Source: Nocardia jinanensis (lineage in GTDB: Bacteria; Actinomycetota; Actinomycetes; Mycobacteriales; Mycobacteriaceae). Taken from it: 41,497 nt of DNA. How positions within the stretch are numbered: the first letter of the stretch is position 1; each line of letters opens with the position of its first letter. Location: contig NZ_BMMH01000036.1 of the NCBI RefSeq assembly GCF_014645735.1, forward strand, positions 1 through 41,497, in the 5' to 3' direction. Below the pieces are notes generated by a model. The model made no database searches and was not told the DNA's origin. It was given only the letters and a program-made list of their open reading frames with translations. Positions 1 through 8,435 of the stretch are shown in pieces. The position numbers and the translations under genes are program-made.

Positions 1-80
1 GTTCCCCTGGGCCGCCGGGACATTACCGGCCCAACCGACCCAGGAAGAAAGGTAGGGCTTCCCAATAATTCTCCGACTCT

Positions 81-106
81 GTAACGTTCGGATAACAGAT
101 CGTGAC
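81..106 (+). promoter_or_regulatory. GTAAC-type direct repeat upstream of the Hsp70-like gene
   Basis: GTAAC at 81-85 is followed after 6 bases by ATAACA at 92-97 and then by GTGAC at 102-106, so similar half-sites recur every 10-11 bp, one helical turn. Known actinobacterial response regulators bind such arrays: MtrA (two GTAAC-like repeats separated by 6 bp) and GlnR (GTnAC/GAAAC repeats). The site lies about 140 bp before the first gene. A gene left of the window, transcribed the other way, could equally be the target. The rest of 1-233 shows only a weak hairpin (CCTGGG at 6-11 with CCCAGG at 39-44). Confidence 0.3.
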
Positions 107-239
107 ACCATGTGTGATGGTTGTTCGCGAAACCACCGTTCACCGCAGACGACGGCGGTTTCGCGAACACCTTTCGCCATGTCCGGACACCGCCGGCCGC
201 CACGACAGCCGCGTCCACTCGAAGGGAGGTGAAGTGAGT

Positions 240-1817
240 ATGCGTACATCGCTCGGTATCTCGGCCGGGAACGAAGTGGTGTGCTCCGCACTGGTCACCA
301 CCGCCGCCAACGGCGCGCGGACCTTCGACTACCGGGTGGTCTCCGCGGACGCGCATTCCGATCTCGGTGATCTCGTCGCCTCCTCCATCGAGCTGATGAC
401 CACCCAGCTGCCCGCCAGCCACCCGCACGAGGCGATCTTCGGTACCCAGGTCCCCGCCACCAAGACCTCGGGGCTCGACGTGGTAGCCGACCGTCCGCCC
501 ACCGGTGTCGCGGTCGCCTATCGCAGCAAAGAGCAGGCGCACGCCATCCGGGTCGGCACCGGCAAATACCGCGACCCGCAACTGGTTCCGGAGACCACCG
601 CAGCGCTCACCTTCCTGCGTGATACCGGATTGATGGACCGCTACGGCACGGTGGCCGTGGTGGATCTCGGCGCCTCCGGCTGTACCGTCTCGGTGGCCGA
701 CCCGGCCGACGGCTCCGTGCTGCACACCGCGCGCTCCAGCACGGTCAGCGGCCGCGCGATCGACGATCTGCTGTACCGGCACCTGGTCGATCAGCACTAC
801 GCCCGCCGCGGCACCCGGCCGAACCGCAGTGTGCTGGTGAACCGGGCCCGCACTGCCAAGGAACATCTTTCGGTGACCCAGGCCGTCACCATCGACCACA
901 TCGCGGGCCGGCCGCTGAAACTCACCCGGGCGGATTTCGAATCGCTCACCGCCGGCCTGATGCGCGAACTGGCGCGCTTCGCCTCGATGACCTTCGGCCT
1001 GGCCGACCGGGCTCCCGAAGCGGTGGTGGTGATCGGCGGCGGCGCGAATATCCCGGCGGTGCTGGAAACACTGCGCACCGAACTGGATCTCCCGGTACTC
1101 ACGGTGCCGGACCCGGACGCGGTGATCGCCAAAGGCGCGGCCCTGCTCGCCGATACCGCGCGGTCCAGTGCGCCGATCGGCGCACTGACACCGGACAAAT
1201 CCGGGAACACTCTGCTCAAAGCGTTCGGCACAGTGGCCGGCGCGATCGTGGTGGTGGGGTTGATCGTCGGGTACGGGGTGAACACTATGGCCCCGAGTTC
1301 CGATGAAGAGGTCTCTCCCGCCGGTACCACCAGCAGTGCTCAGTTGCCGACCACCGCGACGATCGCTCCGACGACCACGAGCGTGGTACCCGGCACCACC
1401 GAGGAGGTCCCTCAGCAGCCCGTGGAGGAACCCGCGGACACCGGCGAGGGCACGACCACCTACACCGAACCACCGATCACGGCAGACCCCACCACGGGCG
1501 AGTATCCGTCGGACGGCGGCACGCCCACGACATCGGGTGCACCCCCGTCACCCACCACGAGCACCACACCGCCGGTCACCGAACCGTCCCCGCCCACGCT
1601 GCGACCGGATCCGAACCTGCCGCATATCCCCTTCCCGGAAGGTATCGGGCCGGGCGGGCTCGTCCCCGCGCCGCCTTCGTCGGACCAGCCCCCGACCGAT
1701 GAGCCGTCCATCTCGGACGTCCCGCCGCCGACCGGCTCGCAGCGAACCCAGACAACACTGGAAATTCCGCCGCCCCAGCCACGTCCGCAACTGCCCGGAT
1801 CCGGTTCGGCCGGTTAG
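240..1817 (+). CDS. Hsp70/actin-like ATPase-domain protein with a membrane anchor and Pro/Thr-rich tail
   Basis: The protein is 525 residues from the ATG at 240; a GTG at 234 is equally possible because GGAGG at 225-229 lies between suitable distances for both. The first ~310 residues look like an Hsp70/actin-fold nucleotide-binding domain: an N-terminal phosphate-type strand (LGISAGNEV), a second phosphate motif (VVDLGASGCTVSV) and an adenosine motif (VVVIGGGANIPAV). There is no Hsp70 substrate-binding domain. One hydrophobic segment at about residues 324-350 is followed by a ~175-residue Thr/Pro/Ser-rich tail, presumably outside the cytoplasm. The topology suggests a membrane sensor or scaffold rather than a chaperone. 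It converges on tsaD, with 152 bp between them that show nothing notable. Function is not known. Confidence 0.75.
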   Translation: MRTSLGISAGNEVVCSALVTTAANGARTFDYRVVSADAHSDLGDLVASSIELMTTQLPASHPHEAIFGTQVPATKTSGLDVVADRPPTGVAVAYRSKEQAHAIRVGTGKYRDPQLVPETTAALTFLRDTGLMDRYGTVAVVDLGASGCTVSVADPADGSVLHTARSSTVSGRAIDDLLYRHLVDQHYARRGTRPNRSVLVNRARTAKEHLSVTQAVTIDHIAGRPLKLTRADFESLTAGLMRELARFASMTFGLADRAPEAVVVIGGGANIPAVLETLRTELDLPVLTVPDPDAVIAKGAALLADTARSSAPIGALTPDKSGNTLLKAFGTVAGAIVVVGLIVGYGVNTMAPSSDEEVSPAGTTSSAQLPTTATIAPTTTSVVPGTTEEVPQQPVEEPADTGEGTTTYTEPPITADPTTGEYPSDGGTPTTSGAPPSPTTSTTPPVTEPSPPTLRPDPNLPHIPFPEGIGPGGLVPAPPSSDQPPTDEPSISDVPPPTGSQRTQTTLEIPPPQPRPQLPGSGSAG

Positions 1818-1969
1818 CCGGTCGTCCCCGGCCCGTTCACACCGCCGCACAGCTACGAGGTCGCGGCCCGGCGAGCCGAGCGCGGAAGCATTCGCGATCG
1901 TCGGCGGCAAGGTATTCCGAAAGCTCCTACCGAGCCCGGCGCAACCGCCGGTATACGGCCGCTCCCCGG

Positions 1970-3013
1970 TCAGCCCACCTGGCTGACCGATACCGGCAGC
2001 CCGGGATCGGAGGCCACCGACAGCGGCGAGGGTGCGGCGCCGCCGCCGATCACATGTGCTCCCAGCGCCGCGATCATCACACCGTTGTCGGTGCACAGCC
2101 GGGGTTTCGGGATACGCAGCGTCAAACCGGCCGCGGCGCACCGCTCTCGAGCCAGCGAGCGGATCCGGGTGTTCGCCGTCGCGCCGCCGCCCAGTACCAG
2201 GGTGTCGACACCCACATCCTGGGCCGCGCGCACCGCCTTCATGGTGAGCACATCGGCGACCGCCTCCTGGAACGAGGCCGCGATATCGGGAATCGGCAAT
2301 TGTCCCGGCTCGACCCCTTGCCGAGCCTGCCCTTCCACATAGCGCGCCACCGCGGTCTTCAATCCGGAGAAAGAGAAGTCGTAGCGCGGATCCCGCGGAC
2401 CGGTCATCCCGCGTGGGAACGCGATGGCCCCGGGGTCGCCGGTGACCGCGGCCGCGTCCAGCGCGGGACCACCCGGGTAACCGAGACCCAGCAGCCGGGC
2501 GACCTTGTCGAACGCCTCCCCGGCGGCATCGTCGACGGTGCTACCCAACTCGATCAGCGGCTCCGACAGATCCTTCACATGCAGCAGATGTGTATGCCCG
2601 CCCGAAACCAGCAGCGCCACGCAGGGCGGCATCGGCCCGTGTTCGAGCGTATCCACCGCGACATGTCCGCCGAGATGGTTCAGCGCGTAGAACGGAATAT
2701 CCCAAGCCGCCGCATAGGCTTTCGCGGCCGCGACCCCGACCAGCAGCGCTCCCGCCAGGCCGGGACCGATCGTCACCGCCAGCGCGTCGGGCGCGGTGAT
2801 CCCCGCCACCGCCAGGGCGCGCCGCATGGCCGGCACGATCGCCTCCAGATGCGCCCGCGAGGCGATCTCGGGCACCACACCGCCGAACCGGGCGTGTTCG
2901 GCCACACTCGAGGCGACCTCGTCGGCCAGGAGTTCACAGCTGCCGTCGGGGTGGCGGCGCACGATTCCGACGCCGGTTTCGTCGCAGGAACTCTCGATTC
3001 CCATGACGATCAC
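1970..3013 (-). CDS. tsaD: tRNA N6-adenosine threonylcarbamoyltransferase TsaD
   Basis: TsaD transfers the threonylcarbamoyl group from threonylcarbamoyl-AMP to A37 of ANN-decoding tRNAs, working with TsaB and TsaE in the cytoplasm. The 347-residue protein has the family start (GIESSCDET), the metal-binding histidines in NHLGGH (H113 and H117), the nucleotide-binding LVSGGHTHL and the C-terminal CTDNGVMIA segment. The length is normal. The GTG at 3013 overlaps the rimI stop as GTGA, indicating translational coupling; an ATG at 3004 is the alternative start. It is the last gene of the alr-tsaD operon visible here. In Mycobacterium tuberculosis tsaD is followed by groES, but here the next gene is an Hsp70-like gene on the opposite strand. 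Confidence 0.97.
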   Translation of the reverse strand: MIVMGIESSCDETGVGIVRRHPDGSCELLADEVASSVAEHARFGGVVPEIASRAHLEAIVPAMRRALAVAGITAPDALAVTIGPGLAGALLVGVAAAKAYAAAWDIPFYALNHLGGHVAVDTLEHGPMPPCVALLVSGGHTHLLHVKDLSEPLIELGSTVDDAAGEAFDKVARLLGLGYPGGPALDAAAVTGDPGAIAFPRGMTGPRDPRYDFSFSGLKTAVARYVEGQARQGVEPGQLPIPDIAASFQEAVADVLTMKAVRAAQDVGVDTLVLGGGATANTRIRSLARERCAAAGLTLRIPKPRLCTDNGVMIAALGAHVIGGGAAPSPLSVASDPGLPVSVSQVG

Positions 3014-3528
3014 GACAACACTCCGTCCGGGGTCCGGGTGCCGAAGACCACCGGGACGTCTTCCAGCGCCGGGCGGCGCATCGTGTACGCGTCGGCGCCG
3101 CTGGGGTGGTAGTAGTTCTTGCGCAGGCCGATGATGTGGAAGCCGTGTTTGGCATACATCGCGATCGCGGCGGCGTTATCGGTGCGCACCTCGAGGAAGA
3201 CCGGCCCACCGCGGCGCCCGGCCTCGGTGAGCAGCGCCTCCAACAGCAGTGTTCCGATACCCGCACGGTGACAGGTCGGGTCGACGCCGATAGTGTGCAC
3301 CTCGGCCTCCGGGTGCTCGGCGTCACCGAGCAGCGCTATCCCCGCGTAGCCCACCATGTTCCCGGCGTCGTCACGGGCGGTGATGTAGCGGTTGTACCGG
3401 GCGGCCAATTCGGAGCGGAACGATACCGCCTGCCACGGATCGTCCTCCGGGAACAGTAATTGCTCCAGTTCCACGCAGCCCGCGATATCGGTCGGCTCCA
3501 TGGGTTCGATGCGAATTCCCATTGTCAC
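3010..3528 (-). CDS. rimI: GNAT N-acetyltransferase RimI (ribosomal protein S18 alanine acetyltransferase)
   Basis: This 172-residue protein is a single GNAT domain. The acetyl-CoA pyrophosphate loop HRAGIG, in the R/QxxGxG/A position, lies near residue 88, and the C-terminal FLEVRTDNAAAIAMYAKHGF segment is the typical motif B. The RimI assignment rests on similarity together with its place between tsaB and tsaD, the usual actinobacterial location. RimI acetylates N-terminal alanines, classically of ribosomal protein S18, and some homologues have broader targets. It starts with GTG and overlaps the tsaB stop by four bases (GTGA); an ATG at 3522 is a possible alternative. It overlaps tsaD by four bases at the other end. 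Confidence 0.92.
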   Translation of the reverse strand: MTMGIRIEPMEPTDIAGCVELEQLLFPEDDPWQAVSFRSELAARYNRYITARDDAGNMVGYAGIALLGDAEHPEAEVHTIGVDPTCHRAGIGTLLLEALLTEAGRRGGPVFLEVRTDNAAAIAMYAKHGFHIIGLRKNYYHPSGADAYTMRRPALEDVPVVFGTRTPDGVLS

Positions 3529-4232
3529 GCTCCCATCCGGTCGAGAGTGCGGAAGCTGCGTTCGACCGCGTCGGGGCGGCGCAAATACAGCGGGACCAGC
3601 GGTTCGGGGGTCGCGCCGGACAGCAGCGCGGCTGCCGCTACCCGCACCAGGGCGGCGGGCGAGGGCGTTTGCACGGTCAGCGCGGGAAGATCGAACAGCG
3701 CGGTGTGCGCGGGCGATCCCGCGATCACGGTCGCGCCGGCCACCGGCACCTCATCGGGTTTGAGTACTTCGGGCCCGGCGACCCTGGTGCGGCCGCCGTC
3801 GCGGTACCGCGCGGCGTAGACCTCGCGGCGACGAGCATCGGTGACCACCAGCAGTTCGTCGCCGGATCCGAGTTCAGGTACGCATTCGGCCGCGATCGCG
3901 TCCAGACTGCAGACACCGTGCACCGGGATACCCAGCGCGTCACCGAATGCGGCGGCCGTGGCCATCCCCACTCGCAGACCGGTGAACGGCCCCGGCCCGA
4001 TACCGACGACGACCGCCGCGATATCGGTACGCGACACCCCGGCCTCGGCCAGGCATTCCAGGATCTGCGGAGTCAATGCCTCGGCGTGCGCGCGGGCATC
4101 GACGAGCACCCGGGCGGCCAGAGTGCGCGGAAGAGCGGCGTCCGAGGTGTTCGTACCGGCGGCCGCCTGCTCCAATTCGACAAGTCCCGCCGTAACGGCA
4201 GGCGTCGCGGTGTCGACAGCAAGTGCAAGCAT
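3525..4232 (-). CDS. tsaB: t6A biosynthesis protein TsaB
   Basis: TsaB is the inactive TsaD paralogue that scaffolds the TsaD-TsaB-TsaE complex during t6A formation. The 235-residue protein starts with MLALAVDTATPAV and has VVGIGPGPFTGLRVGMA, the family hallmark, in the first half of the protein. It lacks the paired metal-binding histidines of TsaD, as expected for the family. ATG start. It lies 85 bp after tsaE, the widest gap inside this operon, and overlaps rimI by four bases. Confidence 0.95.
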   Translation of the reverse strand: MLALAVDTATPAVTAGLVELEQAAAGTNTSDAALPRTLAARVLVDARAHAEALTPQILECLAEAGVSRTDIAAVVVGIGPGPFTGLRVGMATAAAFGDALGIPVHGVCSLDAIAAECVPELGSGDELLVVTDARRREVYAARYRDGGRTRVAGPEVLKPDEVPVAGATVIAGSPAHTALFDLPALTVQTPSPAALVRVAAAALLSGATPEPLVPLYLRRPDAVERSFRTLDRMGA

Positions 4233-4317
4233 GGTCTGGTCAACGATACCGGGTGACCCGCTTCACACGGCGGTGGCGCACGGCGCCCCAGCAGCCCGGT
4301 TACCGAATTCGCGCGAC

Positions 4318-4785
4318 CTATCGCGCTTCCGCGATGTGCACCCACTCCCAAGATGCCGTGCGGACTTCGGATTCCGGCGCGCGCGACAATCGCACCAGCA
4401 GATGCCGGCCGGTGAGCCGTTCCGCCATTCCGCTGCCCCACTCGACCACCACGACCGCGTCGTCGAGTTCGGTATCCAGATCGAGTGCGTCGAGTTCGTC
4501 GAGACTGCCGCCGAGCCGATAGGCGTCCACATGGACCAGCGGTACGGGTGGGCCGTCGGTGCGGTCACCCGCCGGATGCCGGCGCGCGATGACGAAGGTC
4601 GGTGAACTCACCCGGCCCCCGACCCCCAGGCCCGCCGCGATACCGCGGGTCAGGGCCGTCTTACCGGCCCCCAGCGGCCCGTCCAGCACCACCAGGTCGC
4701 CCGCCCGCAGTCCGGTGGCCAGTTCCCGCCCGAGCGCCTCGGTATCGGCGACCTCCGGCAGCCGGCGTTCGCCGCGGTCAGCCAC
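4318..4785 (-). CDS. tsaE: t6A biosynthesis ATPase TsaE
   Basis: TsaE is the small P-loop ATPase that drives turnover of the TsaD-TsaB complex. The protein has 155 residues with Walker A GPLGAGKT at residues 36-43, the SSPTF switch-like motif, HVDAYRL, and the conserved VVEWG (Walker B region). The start is GTG, overlapping the end of the preceding hydrolase by eight bases. TsaC/Sua5, which makes the threonylcarbamoyl-AMP substrate, is not encoded in this window. Confidence 0.95.
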   Translation of the reverse strand: MADRGERRLPEVADTEALGRELATGLRAGDLVVLDGPLGAGKTALTRGIAAGLGVGGRVSSPTFVIARRHPAGDRTDGPPVPLVHVDAYRLGGSLDELDALDLDTELDDAVVVVEWGSGMAERLTGRHLLVRLSRAPESEVRTASWEWVHIAEAR

Positions 4786-5857
4786 CGGCGGCCTCCCGCC
4801 GATCGTCCTCGCCGACCACCCCGGCTCGTATCAGCAACCGGTCCAGCGCGGCATTGGTCTCGTCCGGGTACTGCAACTGCGGCATATGTGCCGCATCCGG
4901 CAGGCGGACGAGTTCGCAATCCACCAATTCCCGTGCCAGTACACGGGAATTGCGGAACGGAATCACCAGATCCCGGGTACCGCCGAGGACCAGCGCCGGA
5001 ATATCGCGCAGCACCGGCAACGCCGCCGCCTCGTCGTGCAATTCGATGGCCTTCAGGAATTTCACGACCGATTCCACCGGCGTGCGGTCGATCATCATGG
5101 TGGTGAACCGCGACAGTGTCGGGCTCACCGGCCCGTGGAAAGAACTCACGTGCAGAATCGGGGTGATCACATGCCGGGCGGTGACCCGCCCCGCCTGCAC
5201 CAGCGCCGGCGCGGTGTGCACGGCCAGCCGGAATCCGTCGATCGCGGGGTTGCGCAGCAACTGTCCGATACCCGCGGAGGTCACCTCCGCCGCGGCGGTG
5301 GACAGCAGCGCGACGCCGCGCACTCGCTGCGCGAAGAGTCCACCGGCATGCGCGGCCGCGGCGAGCACCGCCATCCCGCCCAGCGAATGCCCGACCAGGA
5401 TCAACGGCCCGCGCGGTGCCCGGGCATCGATCACCGTGAGCAGATCCCGGCCGAGCTGGGACACGGTACAGGTATCGGTTTCCGGTGTTCCCGAGCGACC
5501 GTGGCCACGCAGATCGAACAGCACCAGCCGCAGTCGCGAGCCCCAGCGTTGCGCCAGATGGCGTCGCTGGAAATGGAACGACTCCATGCTGTTGCAGAAG
5601 CCGTGCACGAAAACCACTGTGGCGTCGGCGTCACCGGACCCCCATTCACGGGTGGCCAAGCACACACCGTCGTCGGCAAGCACCTCACCGGCGCGGTCCA
5701 GATCGATCAGCGCGAAGTTCTCGTCGCGGTATTCGTCGCGGACCGGGGGCCACAGCACCTTCGCGCCGGCGCGGCGCAATGCGTGCACACCGGCCATGGC
5801 GCCGACCACCCCGGCGGTGGCCAGCCCACCGCGCAACAGGGTTGTTCGTCGTGTCAT
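4778..5857 (-). CDS. alpha/beta hydrolase with a hydrophobic N-terminal anchor
   Basis: The 359-residue protein is an alpha/beta-fold hydrolase: oxyanion-hole segment VFVHGFCNS, nucleophile elbow GHSLGG, acid near VLGGTRDLV and histidine in DAAHMPQL. Residues 2-27 contain twin arginines followed by a hydrophobic stretch (LLRGGLATAGVVGAMAGV), suggesting a membrane anchor or an uncleaved signal; I cannot tell which. The ATG at 5857 overlaps the alr stop (ATGA), which fixes this start over longer upstream possibilities. A hydrolase between alr and tsaE is also common in mycobacteria. The substrate is unknown; a lipase or esterase activity is plausible. Confidence 0.88.
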   Translation of the reverse strand: MTRRTTLLRGGLATAGVVGAMAGVHALRRAGAKVLWPPVRDEYRDENFALIDLDRAGEVLADDGVCLATREWGSGDADATVVFVHGFCNSMESFHFQRRHLAQRWGSRLRLVLFDLRGHGRSGTPETDTCTVSQLGRDLLTVIDARAPRGPLILVGHSLGGMAVLAAAAHAGGLFAQRVRGVALLSTAAAEVTSAGIGQLLRNPAIDGFRLAVHTAPALVQAGRVTARHVITPILHVSSFHGPVSPTLSRFTTMMIDRTPVESVVKFLKAIELHDEAAALPVLRDIPALVLGGTRDLVIPFRNSRVLARELVDCELVRLPDAAHMPQLQYPDETNAALDRLLIRAGVVGEDDRREAAGG

Positions 5858-7002
5858 CGCATACCCCCTCGATACCGCCGGTGTACCCGGCCACGGGGCG
5901 CGCACACCACTTCGTAGTGGATCGTGCCGAGCAGATCGGCCCAATCCTGGGCCCGCGGTTCGCCGCGGCTACCCGATCCGAACAGGATCGCCGTATCGCC
6001 TTCGACGACGCCCTCGGCGTTGTCACCCAGATCCACCACCAACTGATCCATACACACCCGGCCGCGGTTCGGGCGGCGGTGTCCGCCGACCCACACCTCC
6101 ATCCGACCGCCCAGGGGCCGGAAGACACCGTCGGCATAACCGGCGGGGATCAGCGCGACGGTGGTATCGGCCGGGGCGATCCACTCGTGCCCGTAGGACA
6201 CGCCCTCACCCGCGGCGACATGTTTGACCAGCGCCACTTCGGCCTGGAATGTCATCGCGGGCCGGAGATCGAATTCGCCGATATCGGGTACGGGAGTGAG
6301 CCCGTACACCGCGATACCCGGGCGGACCATATCGAAAGCCAGATCGGGCCGCGTGAGAGTGGCCGCGGAATTCGCCAGATGCACCAGTTCCGGTTCCAGC
6401 CCGTATTCCTTCGCCGCGGCGATGGAGTCGAGGAAGCGGACGCGCTGCACATCGATGGTCGGGTGATAGGGCTCGTCGGCGTGCGCGAGATGGGAGAAGA
6501 TCGCGCGGAACCGCACGACCTGCTCGTCCACGAGTTTTCGCAGGGCCGCCAGCACCACGGGATAGATACTCTGCTCTATCCCGTTGCGGTTGAGCCCGGT
6601 GTCGATCTTGAGGCTCACGACGGCCTGCTCGCCCACCTTCCGGGCGGCCGCGGCGACCGCGTCCAACTGCTCCAGGGAAGAGATCCCGATTTCGATATCG
6701 GCGGCGACGGCCGCGGCGTAATCGGAATCACAGACATTGAGCCAGCACAGGATCGGTGCCGTGATCCCGGCAGCGCGCAGGGTGACCGCCTCGGCCACCG
6801 TGGTGACCCCCAGTTCGGCCGCTCCCGCGGCCAGCGCGGTCCGCGCGACCTCGACGGCACCGTGGTTGTAGCCGTCCGCCTTGACAACCACCATCACCGC
6901 GGCGTCGCCTGCGTGCGCACGCAGCACTCCGACGTTGTGCGCGATGGCGTCCAGATCGACGACTGCCTCCACTTGACCGTTCACACCTGCCGATACTGCC
7001 AT
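5854..7002 (-). CDS. alr: alanine racemase
   Basis: Alr interconverts L- and D-alanine with PLP, supplying D-alanine for peptidoglycan. The 382-residue protein has the PLP lysine in VKADGYNHG (K41), the second catalytic tyrosine in GVSYGHEW (near residue 269) and VCMDQLVVDLGD in the C-terminal domain. I chose the ATG at 7002, since upstream codons in the frame encode an Arg/Gly-rich stretch unlike the family. The downstream hydrolase overlaps the stop. About 140 bp separate it from the next gene upstream on this strand, so a promoter probably lies at 7003-7140. Confidence 0.96.
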   Translation of the reverse strand: MAVSAGVNGQVEAVVDLDAIAHNVGVLRAHAGDAAVMVVVKADGYNHGAVEVARTALAAGAAELGVTTVAEAVTLRAAGITAPILCWLNVCDSDYAAAVAADIEIGISSLEQLDAVAAAARKVGEQAVVSLKIDTGLNRNGIEQSIYPVVLAALRKLVDEQVVRFRAIFSHLAHADEPYHPTIDVQRVRFLDSIAAAKEYGLEPELVHLANSAATLTRPDLAFDMVRPGIAVYGLTPVPDIGEFDLRPAMTFQAEVALVKHVAAGEGVSYGHEWIAPADTTVALIPAGYADGVFRPLGGRMEVWVGGHRRPNRGRVCMDQLVVDLGDNAEGVVEGDTAILFGSGSRGEPRAQDWADLLGTIHYEVVCAPRGRVHRRYRGGMR

Positions 7003-7140
7003 CCGTCCGGGCCGCCCGGTCGAACGGCCACCCGCGTCGTGGCGTGGACGACCGCCCGGCAACCCTCTGTCCGGTGAGGGTCCAGCGTGGACGGGCATTG
7101 CCGGGCGCTTCCGATAGGTGGCCGGAGTCCGCCGATACAG

Positions 7141-8100
7141 CTAGGACGGATCCTGGTGACTGCGGAATACCTTCCAGACCGCCGGATCCTCCAGTACGGT
7201 CTCCGCCGAGAACACACCGGTTTCATCCAGACGCGTCTGCAACGGTTTCCCCTTGACGGCGATCTGGATATCTTTCGCACTGCCCAGTTCAGCGAACCGA
7301 TCCGCGAGCATGCCCACGGCATCCCGGTCCGGGGTCGATCCGAACGGGTTGTAGAAGTAGAAGGCCGTACCGTCGGAGATATCGGCCTCCAGCGCGTCCC
7401 GGTTCGCGAAGCTCACATGTGAAAGCCCCAGTTCGCGTGCGCGCCTATCGGCGAACATCGCATACGCCGGCTCGATCTCGAGGCCGACCACTCGCTTGGC
7501 CGGAGTGAACCCCCCGAAGAACAGACCGGCCTTGCCGAGGCCGGAACCGATGTCGTAGACGACATCGTCGGGGGTGAGGTTCAACGCCTTCGCGACCGGA
7601 GACAGATAGACCATTCGCGAGGGTTCCGGTGCGTGCACGCCCGGCCGCCCCGCCAGTTCGGCGGACAATCCTTCGAACGGCGCGACCGGTCGGTCTGCTC
7701 CTCGAGTTTCGTGGTATCGATATTCGGGCAGACCCAAGACCTGTTCCAGATGGTGGTCGGCCTGCCTGCCGTAGCCGAGTTCCGTCAGCTCCATCAACTC
7801 ACGGCCCCAGGCCGTACGCGCCGCCGCGTCGCCGCGTACGAAGAGACGTTCACGAATATCGAGGAAGGTCGGGTCGGCGTCCTGCGAAACGCGTACCGCG
7901 GAGGTATGGAGGTGCCCGGGCTCGGCACCGTCGGCGCGGGAGGTGGCAACATCTGCGACCGATGCTTCGCCGGCCCGGTCACCGCCTCCCTCCAGGGAGT
8001 CGTTGCCCCGGCGCAGCTTTTCCCCACTGTGACGTCGGGCCAGAGCCGGAGCCGCGCGCCGGACCAGTTGCTCGCGCAAGGCATCGACGGTATCGGCCAT
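7141..8100 (-). CDS. class I SAM-dependent methyltransferase-like protein
   Basis: The C-terminal half carries a Rossmann-type SAM-binding site: VVYDIGSGLGKAGLFF (motif I) followed by VVGLEIEP (motif II, acidic end of strand 2), and AFYFYNPFGS where catalytic motif IV of many methyltransferases falls. The first ~150 residues are less conserved and rich in Ala, Arg and Asp. The product has 319 residues from the ATG at 8100; a TTG at 8130 would add ten, and neither has a strong ribosome-binding site. The substrate cannot be predicted. The arrangement of motif I and the NPFG segment recalls DOT1-like and other protein methyltransferases, but that is only a hint. Confidence 0.7.
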   Translation of the reverse strand: MADTVDALREQLVRRAAPALARRHSGEKLRRGNDSLEGGGDRAGEASVADVATSRADGAEPGHLHTSAVRVSQDADPTFLDIRERLFVRGDAAARTAWGRELMELTELGYGRQADHHLEQVLGLPEYRYHETRGADRPVAPFEGLSAELAGRPGVHAPEPSRMVYLSPVAKALNLTPDDVVYDIGSGLGKAGLFFGGFTPAKRVVGLEIEPAYAMFADRRARELGLSHVSFANRDALEADISDGTAFYFYNPFGSTPDRDAVGMLADRFAELGSAKDIQIAVKGKPLQTRLDETGVFSAETVLEDPAVWKVFRSHQDPS

Positions 8101-8130
8101 CAGAGCCCGCAATATGTCCGTTCCCAGCAA

Positions 8131-8435
8131 CGGTGTTCACACCCATCGTGCGTCATATGCGGTGTAAACCCCGCATCGTCGGTCGTGGCACCGGCACGGG
8201 ATCGCCTCGCTGACAGCGTCGAAGCCGTCGCGTATATCCGTTCAGAACTTCGCCGACCGGACAGTGGCAAGAAAATAGTGCCACAACTCTTCGGTCCTCG
8301 GTGCCCATCCGATGAGCGATAGGCGAGAAGTGGTTCAGAGCTCCACCGACGCTGGTCCGGTCGCATTCGCCCGGCTCGCCCGCCGCCCGGATGTCGAAAC
8401 ATCCGAGGGGACTCGCCGCCGGTGACGGGGGCCGG
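8131..8435. other. intergenic stretch without a recognised gene
   Basis: These ~300 bp between nnrE/nnrD and the methyltransferase gene, both on the minus strand, contain no convincing reading frame with a ribosome-binding site and no clear terminator hairpin. The base composition around 8220-8340 is somewhat less GC-rich than the flanking coding DNA. A promoter for the methyltransferase gene is expected here, but I could not identify a clear -10/-35 pair. Confidence 0.4.

Noticed and set aside
1..100. Possible 3' part of a ydaO-type c-di-AMP riboswitch at the left edge (GGTAGGG and later GTAAC segments)
   Set aside because: Only a loose resemblance; the pairing partners cannot be seen and the downstream gene is not a typical target. 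A covariance-model search with sequence to the left would decide.
8131..8435. A short plus-strand gene in the gap between nnr and the methyltransferase gene
   Set aside because: Open frames there have no ribosome-binding site or conserved motif and continue as antisense shadows of the flanking genes.
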